Source: an uncultured Bacteriovoracaceae bacterium (GTDB taxonomy: Bacteria; Bdellovibrionota; Bacteriovoracia; Bacteriovoracales; Bacteriovoracaceae). Taken from it: DNA of 8,655 nt. The notes beneath the pieces were generated by a model that worked only from the letters and a program-made list of their open reading frames with translations, searched no databases and was not told where the DNA came from. The DNA lies in assembly GCA_937923325.1 (NCBI GenBank), contig CAKZUQ010000052.1, positions 1 to 8,655 on the forward strand, in the 5' to 3' direction. The position numbers and the translations under genes are program-made. Below, piece by piece: positions 1 to 6,250 of the stretch (position 1 is its first letter; the number at the start of each line of letters is the position of its first letter).

Positions 1-1
1 T

Positions 2-112
2 GCAGAAACAGTTTTAAAATTATTGCCAGAATGGTTTGCAGACTATAATAACGTAGCACCACACTCAGCATTGAATATGATGAGTCCAGCTCAATTTAAG
101 GCGATTAACTAA
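2..112 (+). CDS. IS3-family transposase (OrfB), C-terminal end only
   Basis: This is the last 36 codons of an integrase-core (rve/DDE) transposase whose 5' part lies outside the window. The visible peptide contains EWFADYNNVAPHSAL and then MSPAQFKAIN before the TAA. The Trp-x(3)-Tyr-Asn, Pro-His-Ser-Ala-Leu and Ser-Pro-x-x-Phe pattern is the usual C-terminus of IS3-family OrfB proteins (rve_3 region). In that family the protein cuts and joins the ends of its own element. The stop codon lies two bases before the terminal repeat, as expected for an IS3 right end. The DDE residues are not visible, so activity cannot be judged. Confidence 0.9.
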   Translation, partial: AETVLKLLPEWFADYNNVAPHSALNMMSPAQFKAIN

Positions 113-114
113 AG

Positions 115-140
115 TGTCTACTAAATTGGGGGCAAGACCA
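115..140 (+). repeat. Right terminal inverted repeat of the IS3-type element
   Basis: Directly after the transposase stop the sequence runs TGTCTACTAAATTG and ends GCAAGACCA. IS3-family ends carry a G-rich run of this type and terminate in CA-3', matching the TG-5' start of the opposite end. The element therefore ends at about position 140, and the following TTT/TTTT could be one copy of the short target duplication. The left end is outside the window, so neither the duplication nor the full repeat can be verified. Confidence 0.75.
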
Positions 141-240
141 TTTTCTTAACATTTACTTTAAAGTACTTAGAGCTTTATACATCAATAAAATTAATATTGA
201 TTTTAAGTGCTGGCAATGTTTAGTGGCAACTTACTATAAG

Positions 241-266
241 AGAGCTACTAAATACTTAGTAGCTCT
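241..266 (-). terminator. Hairpin downstream of the beta-barrel gene
   Basis: AGAGCTACTAA (241-251) is a perfect complement of TTAGTAGCTCT (256-266), giving an 11-bp stem with a 4-nt loop. It starts 13 bp past the stop codon of the minus-strand gene ending at 279, the right place for its transcription terminator. The following bases on the minus strand (CTTATAGTAA) are not a real T-tract, so efficiency is uncertain. The rest of the 141-278 gap is AT-rich and holds only a 12-bp palindrome (TACTTTAAAGTA, 154-165). Confidence 0.5.
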
Positions 267-278
267 TGGCTAAATATA

Positions 279-845
279 TTAAAAGCTAATTGGTGATGAT
301 ACTGAAAAAATTAATGCTCTTGTATCAACATCAATACTACTTTTTGTATTCCAAGTTTTATTATTCGCTTTTTCAAATTTAGTAGAAGCAATCTCAAGGT
401 TCAATGAAAGAAATGGGATTACGCTATAACCAACACCTAATGTAATATCAGATTTAACTTCGTATTCAAGTTCATTTCCTGAAGTTTTACTCTTAAGAGT
501 GTAGTCATTACTTAAACCATAACTCATCCAAAATCTTAAAAGTATTGGCATTTCATAACCGACAAGGAGGGCCATTCTACCACCATTTTTTAAATCTCCA
601 GAATCTTCAAGTTCATATGTTGACGTTCTATAATCAACTCCAGCAAAGAGTCCTAACATTTTATATGCAACCCTCGCTCCCATAGCAGAACCTTTGATTC
701 CCTCTGTACAGTCTCCATTCGTACAATCATTATCCTCTAATTCACCATTAAAGATGGTCCCATAGTAAGGTTCTAATAGAACTCCAGAATAACTTGCACT
801 AGAGAAAGTTAACAAAGAGAATAGTACTAAAATCTTTTTCATCAT
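279..845 (-). CDS. Small outer-membrane beta-barrel protein
   Basis: This 188-aa protein starts with a signal peptide (KKILVLFSLLTFSSASYS), with cleavage likely near residue 20. The rest alternates polar and hydrophobic residues in short stretches rich in Gly, Tyr and Leu, and ends in ...SSPISF, a C-terminal Phe as used by the BAM machinery for outer-membrane insertion. The size fits an eight-stranded OmpA/OmpW-like barrel. The first predicted loop (about residues 36-49) is acidic and carries two cysteines, DNDCTNGDC, which could form a disulfide. AAGGA precedes two adjacent ATG codons. The second (842) is better spaced from it (6 nt versus 3), so the true start may be one codon later. No specific family is recognised and the function is unknown. 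Confidence 0.75.
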   Translation of the reverse strand: MMKKILVLFSLLTFSSASYSGVLLEPYYGTIFNGELEDNDCTNGDCTEGIKGSAMGARVAYKMLGLFAGVDYRTSTYELEDSGDLKNGGRMALLVGYEMPILLRFWMSYGLSNDYTLKSKTSGNELEYEVKSDITLGVGYSVIPFLSLNLEIASTKFEKANNKTWNTKSSIDVDTRALIFSVSSPISF

Positions 846-968
846 TTATCCTTTTACTTAAATCTGTATCAATAAATAGTATTTTACACAATTCGATATA
901 AGAATAAAACCAAGGAAGAATAGTCCATTAATTTTTTTTAATTTGGGGTACATTGACGAAAGAGGAAG

Positions 969-1511
969 TTAAATTGTTGATCTTATATAGACATTATTTA
1001 TTCTCTTTTTATCTTTTACTGTTATACAATTCAGAGGCATATTCGACTTTTCATAGAGATGTTTTATAAGTAAGTGCCCTGCTTTTTGAGATTTCTCAGT
1101 TTTGTGTTCTAAATAACATTCAACAGTATCAACAAGCTTGTTAACGTAATATGAGTTGTCTGGACATCTATGATTATCAGTCTTTGACCACAAGAAATAT
1201 GATGTTGGAAACATTGCCTTAATTAAGTTTTTTTCTTCATCCTTACATCCACCATACTGGCATCTTCCCATTAACATGATATCAATAAATCCAGTAACAG
1301 GAGTAATTCCGACTGTCAAAATATATGCTCCAGAAGACTCAACAAGTGACATTGCCCCACCTTGATCTCTTTCTAACGGAATCGTTTGCTGAGCAACAGA
1401 ACATTGTCCTCCATCAATTGCCTCTGAAAATATTTTCTTATAATCAAGAGTACTTTTTGTAGAGGAACAAGATGTAACTATCAATATGAATAAAATTAAT
1501 AATACTTTCAC
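969..1511 (-). CDS. Cys-rich lipoprotein of unknown function
   Basis: This 180-aa protein begins KVLLILFILIVTSCSS: a lipoprotein signal with lipobox V-T-S-C, so Cys15 would be lipidated and the protein anchored in a membrane facing the periplasm or exterior. Six further cysteines (37, 84, 89, 116, 132, 162) allow up to three disulfides, consistent with an extracytoplasmic location. A hydrophobic stretch at about 62-82 (from AYILTVG to IDIMLMG) may be buried or membrane-associated. Translation starts at a GTG preceded by AAAAAGG at good distance. It is divergent from the lipoprotein gene at 1550, 38 bp away, so the two may share a regulatory region. The family was not recognised. Confidence 0.75.
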   Translation of the reverse strand: MKVLLILFILIVTSCSSTKSTLDYKKIFSEAIDGGQCSVAQQTIPLERDQGGAMSLVESSGAYILTVGITPVTGFIDIMLMGRCQYGGCKDEEKNLIKAMFPTSYFLWSKTDNHRCPDNSYYVNKLVDTVECYLEHKTEKSQKAGHLLIKHLYEKSNMPLNCITVKDKKRINNVYIRSTI

Positions 1512-1549
1512 AGATGCCTTTTTATAAAAGTTATGGAATAATTATATCT

Positions 1550-1888
1550 ATGAAGCACACAATAATTCTATCTTTATTTTTTCTGCAAAGCTGTGCTTTT
1601 AAACTTGGTAAAGAAATCAAACAATTAAAAATCAAGGGCGATTCATTCAATCAGGTTATTGCTAAGAAGAATCCAATAATTACAAAAAAGTTTGAATCTA
1701 AGTCATGTACAAAAATTTACAGTATTATACCCACTAAACTTAAGGCCGATTTTTCAGAGATTATCAATAATGCCTGTGGAGAGAAAGAGTACATAGTTAA
1801 CGCTCAATTCTGGGATACCTTTTATTATATACCAATGATTTATGGTGAAGAGTGCTATGTTTTAAAGGGGTCTTGTGCAAAGAATTAA
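1550..1888 (+). CDS. Small lipoprotein, first of an overlapping pair
   Basis: This is a 112-aa lipoprotein. An in-frame ATG at 1514 would add 12 residues, but the ATG at 1550 places the charged start KHT and the hydrophobic stretch IILSLFFLQSC in proper signal-peptide position, with lipobox L-Q-S-C and Cys15. No strong Shine-Dalgarno is visible; the nearest purine stretch is GGAA about 11 nt upstream. The mature part has Cys at SKSC, NNAC, EEC and GSC and ends with IYGEECYVLKGSC. The pattern of an early Cys, a short Ala-containing helix and a terminal C-x-V-x-K-G resembles small TRL/Bor-like lipoproteins, but this is an impression only. Its 3' end overlaps the next lipoprotein gene by 14 bp, so the two are probably translated together. 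Confidence 0.7.
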   Translation: MKHTIILSLFFLQSCAFKLGKEIKQLKIKGDSFNQVIAKKNPIITKKFESKSCTKIYSIIPTKLKADFSEIINNACGEKEYIVNAQFWDTFYYIPMIYGEECYVLKGSCAKN

Positions 1889-2249
1889 CTATCTAGTTTT
1901 TATTTTTTTACTTGGATGTGCAACAGAAAGAGGAAAAATCGGTTCTATACTCATAAAAAGTCCGAATAAAAACGACAAAGACCAAGTAACTCTATATAAA
2001 GATAAAAGATACATTGTATGGGCGCAAGGCTGTGGTTTATCAAATCAATTCAGTAGTGTGACTGATTTCATGGTAAACTACTACAACGGTGCAAATCCCG
2101 AAAAAGAAAAAGCATATGGTATGGCCGATATTCAATATGAACATTCGATTTCATTTATAATACCGTGTCTTAGGATGAAAGGTACTCCTCTAATAAAAAC
2201 GAAAAGAAGAGAAGTTGATTTCATTCCCGTTGAACTCAATTATCTATAA
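1875..2249 (+). CDS. Small lipoprotein, second of an overlapping pair
   Basis: This 124-aa lipoprotein starts at GTG with AAAGGGG four bases upstream. The signal INYLVFIFLLGC has lipobox L-L-G-C with Cys15 lipidated. The mature region contains KRYIVWAQGCG, a short helix region around EKEKAYGMADIQY, and FIIPCLRMKG near the end. These parallel the YIVNAQ, YYIP and C-x-V-x-K-G elements of the gene upstream, suggesting diverged tandem paralogues, although identity is low and the elements are not perfectly collinear. The 14-bp overlap with the preceding gene implies translational coupling. No enzymatic motif is visible and the role is unknown. Confidence 0.7.
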   Translation: MQRINYLVFIFLLGCATERGKIGSILIKSPNKNDKDQVTLYKDKRYIVWAQGCGLSNQFSSVTDFMVNYYNGANPEKEKAYGMADIQYEHSISFIIPCLRMKGTPLIKTKRREVDFIPVELNYL

Positions 2250-2442
2250 TATTAAACCTTAAAAAATTAATGAGTGCAGATTATAATCCATCAGATTGTT
2301 AAGAAAAATTAATTCGTGTATTAATAACCTTCGCAAAAACGTTGTGTATTAATGACATCAGTTTTTAATACATATTTACCAGTAAATAATGAAACAAAGA
2401 TAACTAACGATAACGCTACAATTCAGCAAGAAGCAGGATCTT

Positions 2443-3138
2443 CTACATTGGAATTAAGCTACTTCGAGTAGAAACAGAGTGAAATTGTTCAGAAAGAATT
2501 TTAAGAAAGTTTTCCCCGTTTACAATTCTATCCAATGCTTTCCCCCCAAAAGGTAATATGTACCTTTTCACTAATGCCAAATCCTCTACTTTCCGACGGA
2601 ACTGCCTTTGAATATTTTCTTTTTCGACAACTGTAAACAGAATGCCTACAGATGTATTACAATCATTCATTATGTCGTTGAGCTTATTTAACCAGGCCGT
2701 AGACGCTGTATTACCAGAGTAACACTTCGCCTCCCCAAGAATTACAGGAGGGAAAGATCTTAAAAAAGCCAACCAATTATGAGTTGGCTCTAGCCTCATT
2801 GAAAAATCGATTTCATTTGTTGGAGTTCTTACTCTTTCGACGAAACTTAATACTTTGCAATCCCTTAATATTTCTTTTACTAAACCTTCAAAGGCTAAGC
2901 CAACAAGATAGTTCCTCTTAGAGTTCCAAGACTTAACACTTCCACAATCAACTGGAGCTGTTATTTCTTGGAGCCATCTAACTCTCCTAATCTTATTAGC
3001 AATCATTGACGAGTTCATTGGACATAAGATTTCATATAATTGATCGTTATCTGCACCTGTACTATGAACTATTGGCAGCCAATCCTCGAGCTCTTGTATA
3101 CCAAGAGAAGCTTGTTGTTGATTATTGTTTTCACACAT
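2443..3138 (-). CDS. PD-(D/E)xK nuclease-like protein
   Basis: This 231-aa protein has the arrangement of a restriction-endonuclease-like fold. A helix around 78-92 (VGLAFEGLVKEILRD) carries E84, NEIDFSM carries D111, and PVILGEAKCYS carries E136 and K138 of an E-x-K motif on a hydrophobic strand. In this superfamily those residues bind the divalent metal and cut phosphodiester bonds. The distal part (FTVVEKENIQRQFRRK, then VKRYILPFGGK) is basic and may contact DNA. It lies 2 bp after the stop of the 453-aa gene, so the two form an operon and probably act together. A role in restriction or phage defence is inferred from the fold and pairing; no named system was recognised. The catalytic residues look intact. 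Confidence 0.7.
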   Translation of the reverse strand: MCENNNQQQASLGIQELEDWLPIVHSTGADNDQLYEILCPMNSSMIANKIRRVRWLQEITAPVDCGSVKSWNSKRNYLVGLAFEGLVKEILRDCKVLSFVERVRTPTNEIDFSMRLEPTHNWLAFLRSFPPVILGEAKCYSGNTASTAWLNKLNDIMNDCNTSVGILFTVVEKENIQRQFRRKVEDLALVKRYILPFGGKALDRIVNGENFLKILSEQFHSVSTRSSLIPM

Positions 3139-3140
3139 GA

Positions 3141-4502
3141 CTAAAGTTCTTCCCCAATCTTCTTAAAAGCAATAAGAATATTTGAGAAGTCTCTACCTGA
3201 AATCTCATTCCCATCTTCATCAACAAAGACTTTATTAAAGTCAACGAGGTTTTCATGCCAGACTTGATTATTCAAGCCATCAATAACACCGTTATATTTT
3301 AGCTTATAAACAGGGATTATTTTTTTAATTTCCAAAAATGTCTGAACAACACTTTTAATCGTTTTATCATCACAATTAAACCTCTGAGATAAGTCAAGAG
3401 GTGTAATAACAGTACCTGAATCTAGCTCATTCAGATAGGTCCACATTCCCTCTCTGTCAGGCATCAATGCACTTTGGCACAGGTTTGCCAAGCTATCTAG
3501 TATAGTAAACTGAGAATGGTATGTTTTATAAAATGGCTTAAACCATGCAAAAATAATCTCAGGACCAGATGATAAGAACCTCAACTTAGTTGTAGCTCTT
3601 TCTTTGTTCCAACCAATTATTGCTTCATCAACTGTGGCATCCTTAAAAAACTGCTTTAAACCAGTTAAAACGATTTTTTCATCAACGTCTAAGTAACTAG
3701 ATAATGACTTAGCCATTTCAACTATTACTGCATGATTATCTGTAGACTTGTTATTAGAAGCGAGCCTAAGATCTACATTATTATGAGAAGAATTTAACAT
3801 TTGCACAGAAAAACGCTCATTTTTCTTATTATGGAAGCTTTGAATAATCTTTTTTAAGTTAAATGTTGAAACAACAACATCTAAATTATTTTTCACTAAT
3901 TCTAATATACAAGAAATGAGATTTTCATATACAACTCCACCTGTTGCATATTTTGAGCCGCCACCCTCTACACCCGGAAAAAGAACAGACAAGTATTTCT
4001 TTTCTAAATTAAAAGACAAAACAATCGGATGCCTCTTTACGTAATGTTCTTTCTTATAGTTATCCCTAGAGATTTCAATTAACTTACTGATTGGCTTTCT
4101 ATACTCAAACAAGAAGTTAATTCTACCAGAGTCTTTTAGCTTAGATTCATCCTTGTATAGAAAATAAAGTTTTTTAATTTTTTCATTCTCAAACTCATAA
4201 ACATCTGAGGAGAAGTTAAATGACTCATCTGTAAAATTATCAATAAATGCTAAGTAACCATGCTTGTATGGCTCAACAATCTCAGCTTTAAACATAGCCT
4301 CAATTTTTTGGGAATCATCACCTTTACAAACACTAAGCATTTCTAAAACATCTTCAGAGCCCTTTTTACCAAAGTCTGAAAGATGCACACTTTCATCAAG
4401 AGACAGTATAATCTCCTTCACTTGATCAACTCGCATTGAACCTACCATTGTTTGATATAGTTCATTTTCAAAAAACTGTCTGAAGTGCTTTTTATTTTCC
4501 AT
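3141..4502 (-). CDS. Unassigned 453-aa protein with probable winged helix, partner of the nuclease
   Basis: This large soluble protein was not recognised. There is no signal peptide, no membrane segment, and no obvious Walker or catalytic motif. Near the C-terminus, about residues 365-400, VITPLDLSQRFNCDDKTIKS followed by VVQTFLEIKKIIPVYKL reads as a winged helix-turn-helix: helix, turn, recognition helix, then beta hairpin. A conserved-looking segment lies at 307-323 (LRFLSSGPEIIFAWF). A Gly-rich turn GVEGGGSKY is at 177-185. It is the first gene of the leftward two-gene unit with the nuclease-like protein. A DNA-binding or sensing subunit for the nuclease is the simplest inference. Only a weak AGG sits close to the ATG, so the start is not certain. 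Confidence 0.6.
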   Translation of the reverse strand: MENKKHFRQFFENELYQTMVGSMRVDQVKEIILSLDESVHLSDFGKKGSEDVLEMLSVCKGDDSQKIEAMFKAEIVEPYKHGYLAFIDNFTDESFNFSSDVYEFENEKIKKLYFLYKDESKLKDSGRINFLFEYRKPISKLIEISRDNYKKEHYVKRHPIVLSFNLEKKYLSVLFPGVEGGGSKYATGGVVYENLISCILELVKNNLDVVVSTFNLKKIIQSFHNKKNERFSVQMLNSSHNNVDLRLASNNKSTDNHAVIVEMAKSLSSYLDVDEKIVLTGLKQFFKDATVDEAIIGWNKERATTKLRFLSSGPEIIFAWFKPFYKTYHSQFTILDSLANLCQSALMPDREGMWTYLNELDSGTVITPLDLSQRFNCDDKTIKSVVQTFLEIKKIIPVYKLKYNGVIDGLNNQVWHENLVDFNKVFVDEDGNEISGRDFSNILIAFKKIGEEL

Positions 4503-4577
4503 AACCTACTTAAATTATTACTTTTTATTCAACAAATATCTATAAAGAAAATTTATGATCATTCTCACTATTTCAGT

Positions 4578-4590
4578 CTAGTACTAGTAC
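4578..4590. promoter_or_regulatory. Overlapping palindromes between divergent operons
   Basis: CTAGTACTAG (4578-4587) and GTACTAGTAC (4581-4590) are two perfect 10-bp palindromes overlapping by seven bases. They lie in the 220-bp region between the leftward nuclease pair and the rightward five-gene operon. Such symmetry suits a dimeric repressor site. No convincing -35/-10 pair was found beside it, so this is only a candidate. Confidence 0.25.
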
Positions 4591-4659
4591 ATCAATGATA
4601 GGCTATTTAAAAGCTGATTTTAGTTAATTTTCCTTAATACATCTGCAATGCACAATTCT

Positions 4660-4678
4660 CCAATCCTATTACTATTGG
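4660..4678. promoter_or_regulatory. CCAAT-N9-ATTGG inverted repeat upstream of the five-gene operon
   Basis: CCAAT (4660-4664) and ATTGG (4674-4678) form a symmetric 19-bp element about 45 bp before the first start codon of the rightward operon. The position is suitable for an operator, but five-base arms can occur by chance in AT-rich DNA. Confidence 0.2.
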
Positions 4679-4722
4679 CCTACTTGTAGTTACTTTAGTA
4701 TCTATTACGCTAGGGGAAGCAG

Positions 4723-5370
4723 ATGAGCAAAGTAGATGAATTTTTTTTACCACGAAGCGGCGAGGAGCTAGAAGGCTATGTAAGCAAATATGGCCTAACA
4801 AACAATGCGCAAGCAATGAAGGCTTTATTTTTTGACCTCAAGCTAAATCTTCAATCTGAAAAAGAAAACTCAAAAAGAACTATAGATAAAGGAAAAGAAA
4901 ACTTAATTGCTATAATTTCAATTCTTGCAATATTTTTTACTTCATACCCTAGCTATATTTCAAACAATAACTCACTAGGATTGAGTTATAGCAGTGACAC
5001 TCTTCTTTGCTGCTCTATAATTATATTTTTTATCCTTTCTTTTCTTTCGCTATTTCTAAATACAAAAACTTACATTGCAACAACAATTGGTAAACATCCT
5101 ATTGATGGGATCTTAAAACTTTACCAACACATCTCTTCCAACCCAAGTGAAGAAAAGAACCAAAAACTTGAAATAGAAAACTATGGTGAATTAGACTCTG
5201 TTTATATTCTGTATTTGTGTAAGTTAGTTTTAGCTGAATTTAACTCAATCTATAATGTTAATATTAAAAGAAAGAAAATAAGTAACATAGCAAATATACT
5301 TACAGTTATTACTTTTATTGTAATGCTACTCATATACATACTTAGCTTCATCAGATTCACAGGAGAATAA
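4723..5370 (+). CDS. Three-helix membrane protein, first gene of the five-gene operon
   Basis: This 215-aa protein starts with AGGGGA five bases upstream of the ATG. Residues 1-60 are soluble and charged. Hydrophobic segments follow at about 61-79 (LIAIISILAIFFTSY), 93-113 (TLLCCSIIIFFILSFLSLFL) and 190-211 (ANILTVITFIVMLLIYILSF). About 75 soluble residues separate the second and third helices, ending in EFNSIYNVNIKRKKIS before the last helix. A helix pair, a cytoplasmic helical part and a final helix recall membrane effectors of SLATT or Pycsar-TM type, but no diagnostic motif was seen and this is only a comparison of layout. Its stop is 2 bp before the next start, and the AGGAG of the next gene lies within its last codons. 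Confidence 0.7.
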   Translation: MSKVDEFFLPRSGEELEGYVSKYGLTNNAQAMKALFFDLKLNLQSEKENSKRTIDKGKENLIAIISILAIFFTSYPSYISNNNSLGLSYSSDTLLCCSIIIFFILSFLSLFLNTKTYIATTIGKHPIDGILKLYQHISSNPSEEKNQKLEIENYGELDSVYILYLCKLVLAEFNSIYNVNIKRKKISNIANILTVITFIVMLLIYILSFIRFTGE

Positions 5371-5372
5371 TA

Positions 5373-5570
5373 ATGAATGGAAGAAAAAGGCTCGTAGAGC
5401 TTAATGACAAAGTAGAACTACTACCACAAGAAGAGATACCTTATGTTGCAGATACAATGCAGATGGTACACAGAGAGCAAGATACAAACTATGAGCCAAG
5501 TTCTTTAGAGGCTCCAGAAATGAGACAAATTATAGAGTTAAATGAGGATTGGAGAATAAATGAAAACTAA
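5373..5570 (+). CDS. Small acidic protein, paralogue of the next gene
   Basis: This 65-aa protein has no signal peptide or membrane segment. AGGAG sits seven bases before the ATG. Its central part LNDKVELLPQEEIPY and its later SSLEAPEMRQII correspond to DKVSKLSSESIP and NLETPAMKQV in the next gene, so the two share D-K-V-x2-L-x2-E-x-I-P and L-E-x-P-x-M-[KR]-Q. The sequence is hydrophilic and poor in predicted hydrophobic core, so it may be disordered or a peptide substrate or regulator. The family was not recognised. It overlaps the next gene by 11 bp. A RiPP-like precursor, an antitoxin-like partner and a small adaptor are all possible; nothing decides between them. Confidence 0.65.
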   Translation: MNGRKRLVELNDKVELLPQEEIPYVADTMQMVHREQDTNYEPSSLEAPEMRQIIELNEDWRINEN

Positions 5571-5727
5571 AAATTTTAATATTAGAAATGACTCAGACAA
5601 AGTCTCAAAGCTATCAAGTGAGAGTATTCCTTCAAAGCAAACTTCTACAAGTACAACAAGTAAGGAAAGCGGAAATCTTGAAACACCAGCTATGAAGCAA
5701 GTGAGAAACGACGGAACCAAGAAGTAA
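5560..5727 (+). CDS. Small Ser/Thr-rich protein, paralogue of the preceding gene
   Basis: This 55-aa product starts at ATG 5560 inside the end of the previous gene. GGAG lies five bases upstream within GGAGAATAA, the same nine bases that precede the previous start. The protein shares the D-K-V-x2-L-x2-E-x-I-P motif (residues 13-24) and L-E-x-P-x-M-K-Q (40-47) with its neighbour. The linker between is almost all Ser, Thr, Lys and Gln (SKQTSTSTTSKESG) instead of acidic. The net charge is positive. The Ser/Thr run could be modified, and a P-loop kinase-like gene follows directly, but that link is speculative. The stop is 2 bp before the kinase-like start. Confidence 0.65.
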   Translation: MKTKNFNIRNDSDKVSKLSSESIPSKQTSTSTTSKESGNLETPAMKQVRNDGTKK

Positions 5728-5729
5728 TA

Positions 5730-6248
5730 TTGAGACGTATTCTAATCATTGGAAATAGTGGTTCTGGTAAAACATGGCTATCTCAAAGGCTTAGTGAACT
5801 ATTAAACGTTGGAGTAATTCATTTTGACGACATCTTTTGGGAGCAAGGTGGTTTTAACAAAAAGCGCGAACGTGAAATTGTTTATCAAGAAATCACAAAG
5901 CTTTCTCAAGGTGACAATTGGATAATGGAAGGTGTTTTTGGAGACTTAGCCCTAAAGGCAATTCCTTACGCTACAACATTAATTTTCCTTAATAAGGAAT
6001 GGAGTGAGTGTAAAAAGGCTTTAATTTCGAGAGGGTCACAATCTTCAAAGCAACTCTGTTCAGAAAAAGACGCTGAAGCTAACTTTCAAAATTTAATTTC
6101 ATGGGCAAGCGAATACTATAAGAGAAATAGTCCTAGTTCCTTAGTTGGTCATTCAAAACTATACAACAATTTTTCAAAACCTAAATATGAACTATGCTCA
6201 AGAAGTGAAACGTTAAAGCTCCTATCAAACATAGTGAAAAAGGAATAG
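5730..6248 (+). CDS. P-loop nucleotide kinase-like protein (FlaR / adenylate-kinase type)
   Basis: This 172-aa protein opens with strand RRILIIG followed by Walker A GNSGSGKT (8-15). Next come VIHFDDIFWEQGG (29-41), corresponding to the H-x-D-x-x-[YF]-W segment of FlaR-like P-loop proteins, WIMEGVF (64-70), and an Arg-containing lid region around KALISRGS. The C-terminus YELCSRSETLKLLS fits the usual 'lines up on the strand then helix' end. The family consists of small ATP-binding kinases whose substrates are mostly unknown; the FlaR name refers to an old DNA-topology phenotype. Translation appears to start at TTG 5730, two bases after the previous stop, with only a weak AAGAAG upstream. The operon position suggests it acts with the small proteins or the membrane protein. 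Confidence 0.8.
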   Translation: MRRILIIGNSGSGKTWLSQRLSELLNVGVIHFDDIFWEQGGFNKKREREIVYQEITKLSQGDNWIMEGVFGDLALKAIPYATTLIFLNKEWSECKKALISRGSQSSKQLCSEKDAEANFQNLISWASEYYKRNSPSSLVGHSKLYNNFSKPKYELCSRSETLKLLSNIVKKE

Positions 6249-6250
6249 CC

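Noticed and set aside
180..201. Inverted repeat ATCAAT...ATTGAT after the IS end
   Set aside because: Short AT-only arms in AT-rich DNA; no terminator or operator feature supports it.
2352..2471. A 39-codon plus-strand frame from ATG 2352, beginning MTSVFNTYLPVNNE
   Set aside because: There is no ribosome-binding site, it runs antisense into the end of the nuclease gene, and the composition shows no domain, helix or signal.
4634..4816. 60-codon minus-strand frame opposite the start of the membrane-protein gene
   Set aside because: It is antisense to a well-supported gene with a good Shine-Dalgarno and shows no protein-like features of its own.
5538..5720. 60-codon minus-strand frame with hydrophobic content
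   Set aside because: It is the shadow of the 55-aa plus-strand gene; the Ser/Thr codons of that gene create apparent hydrophobic residues on the other strand.
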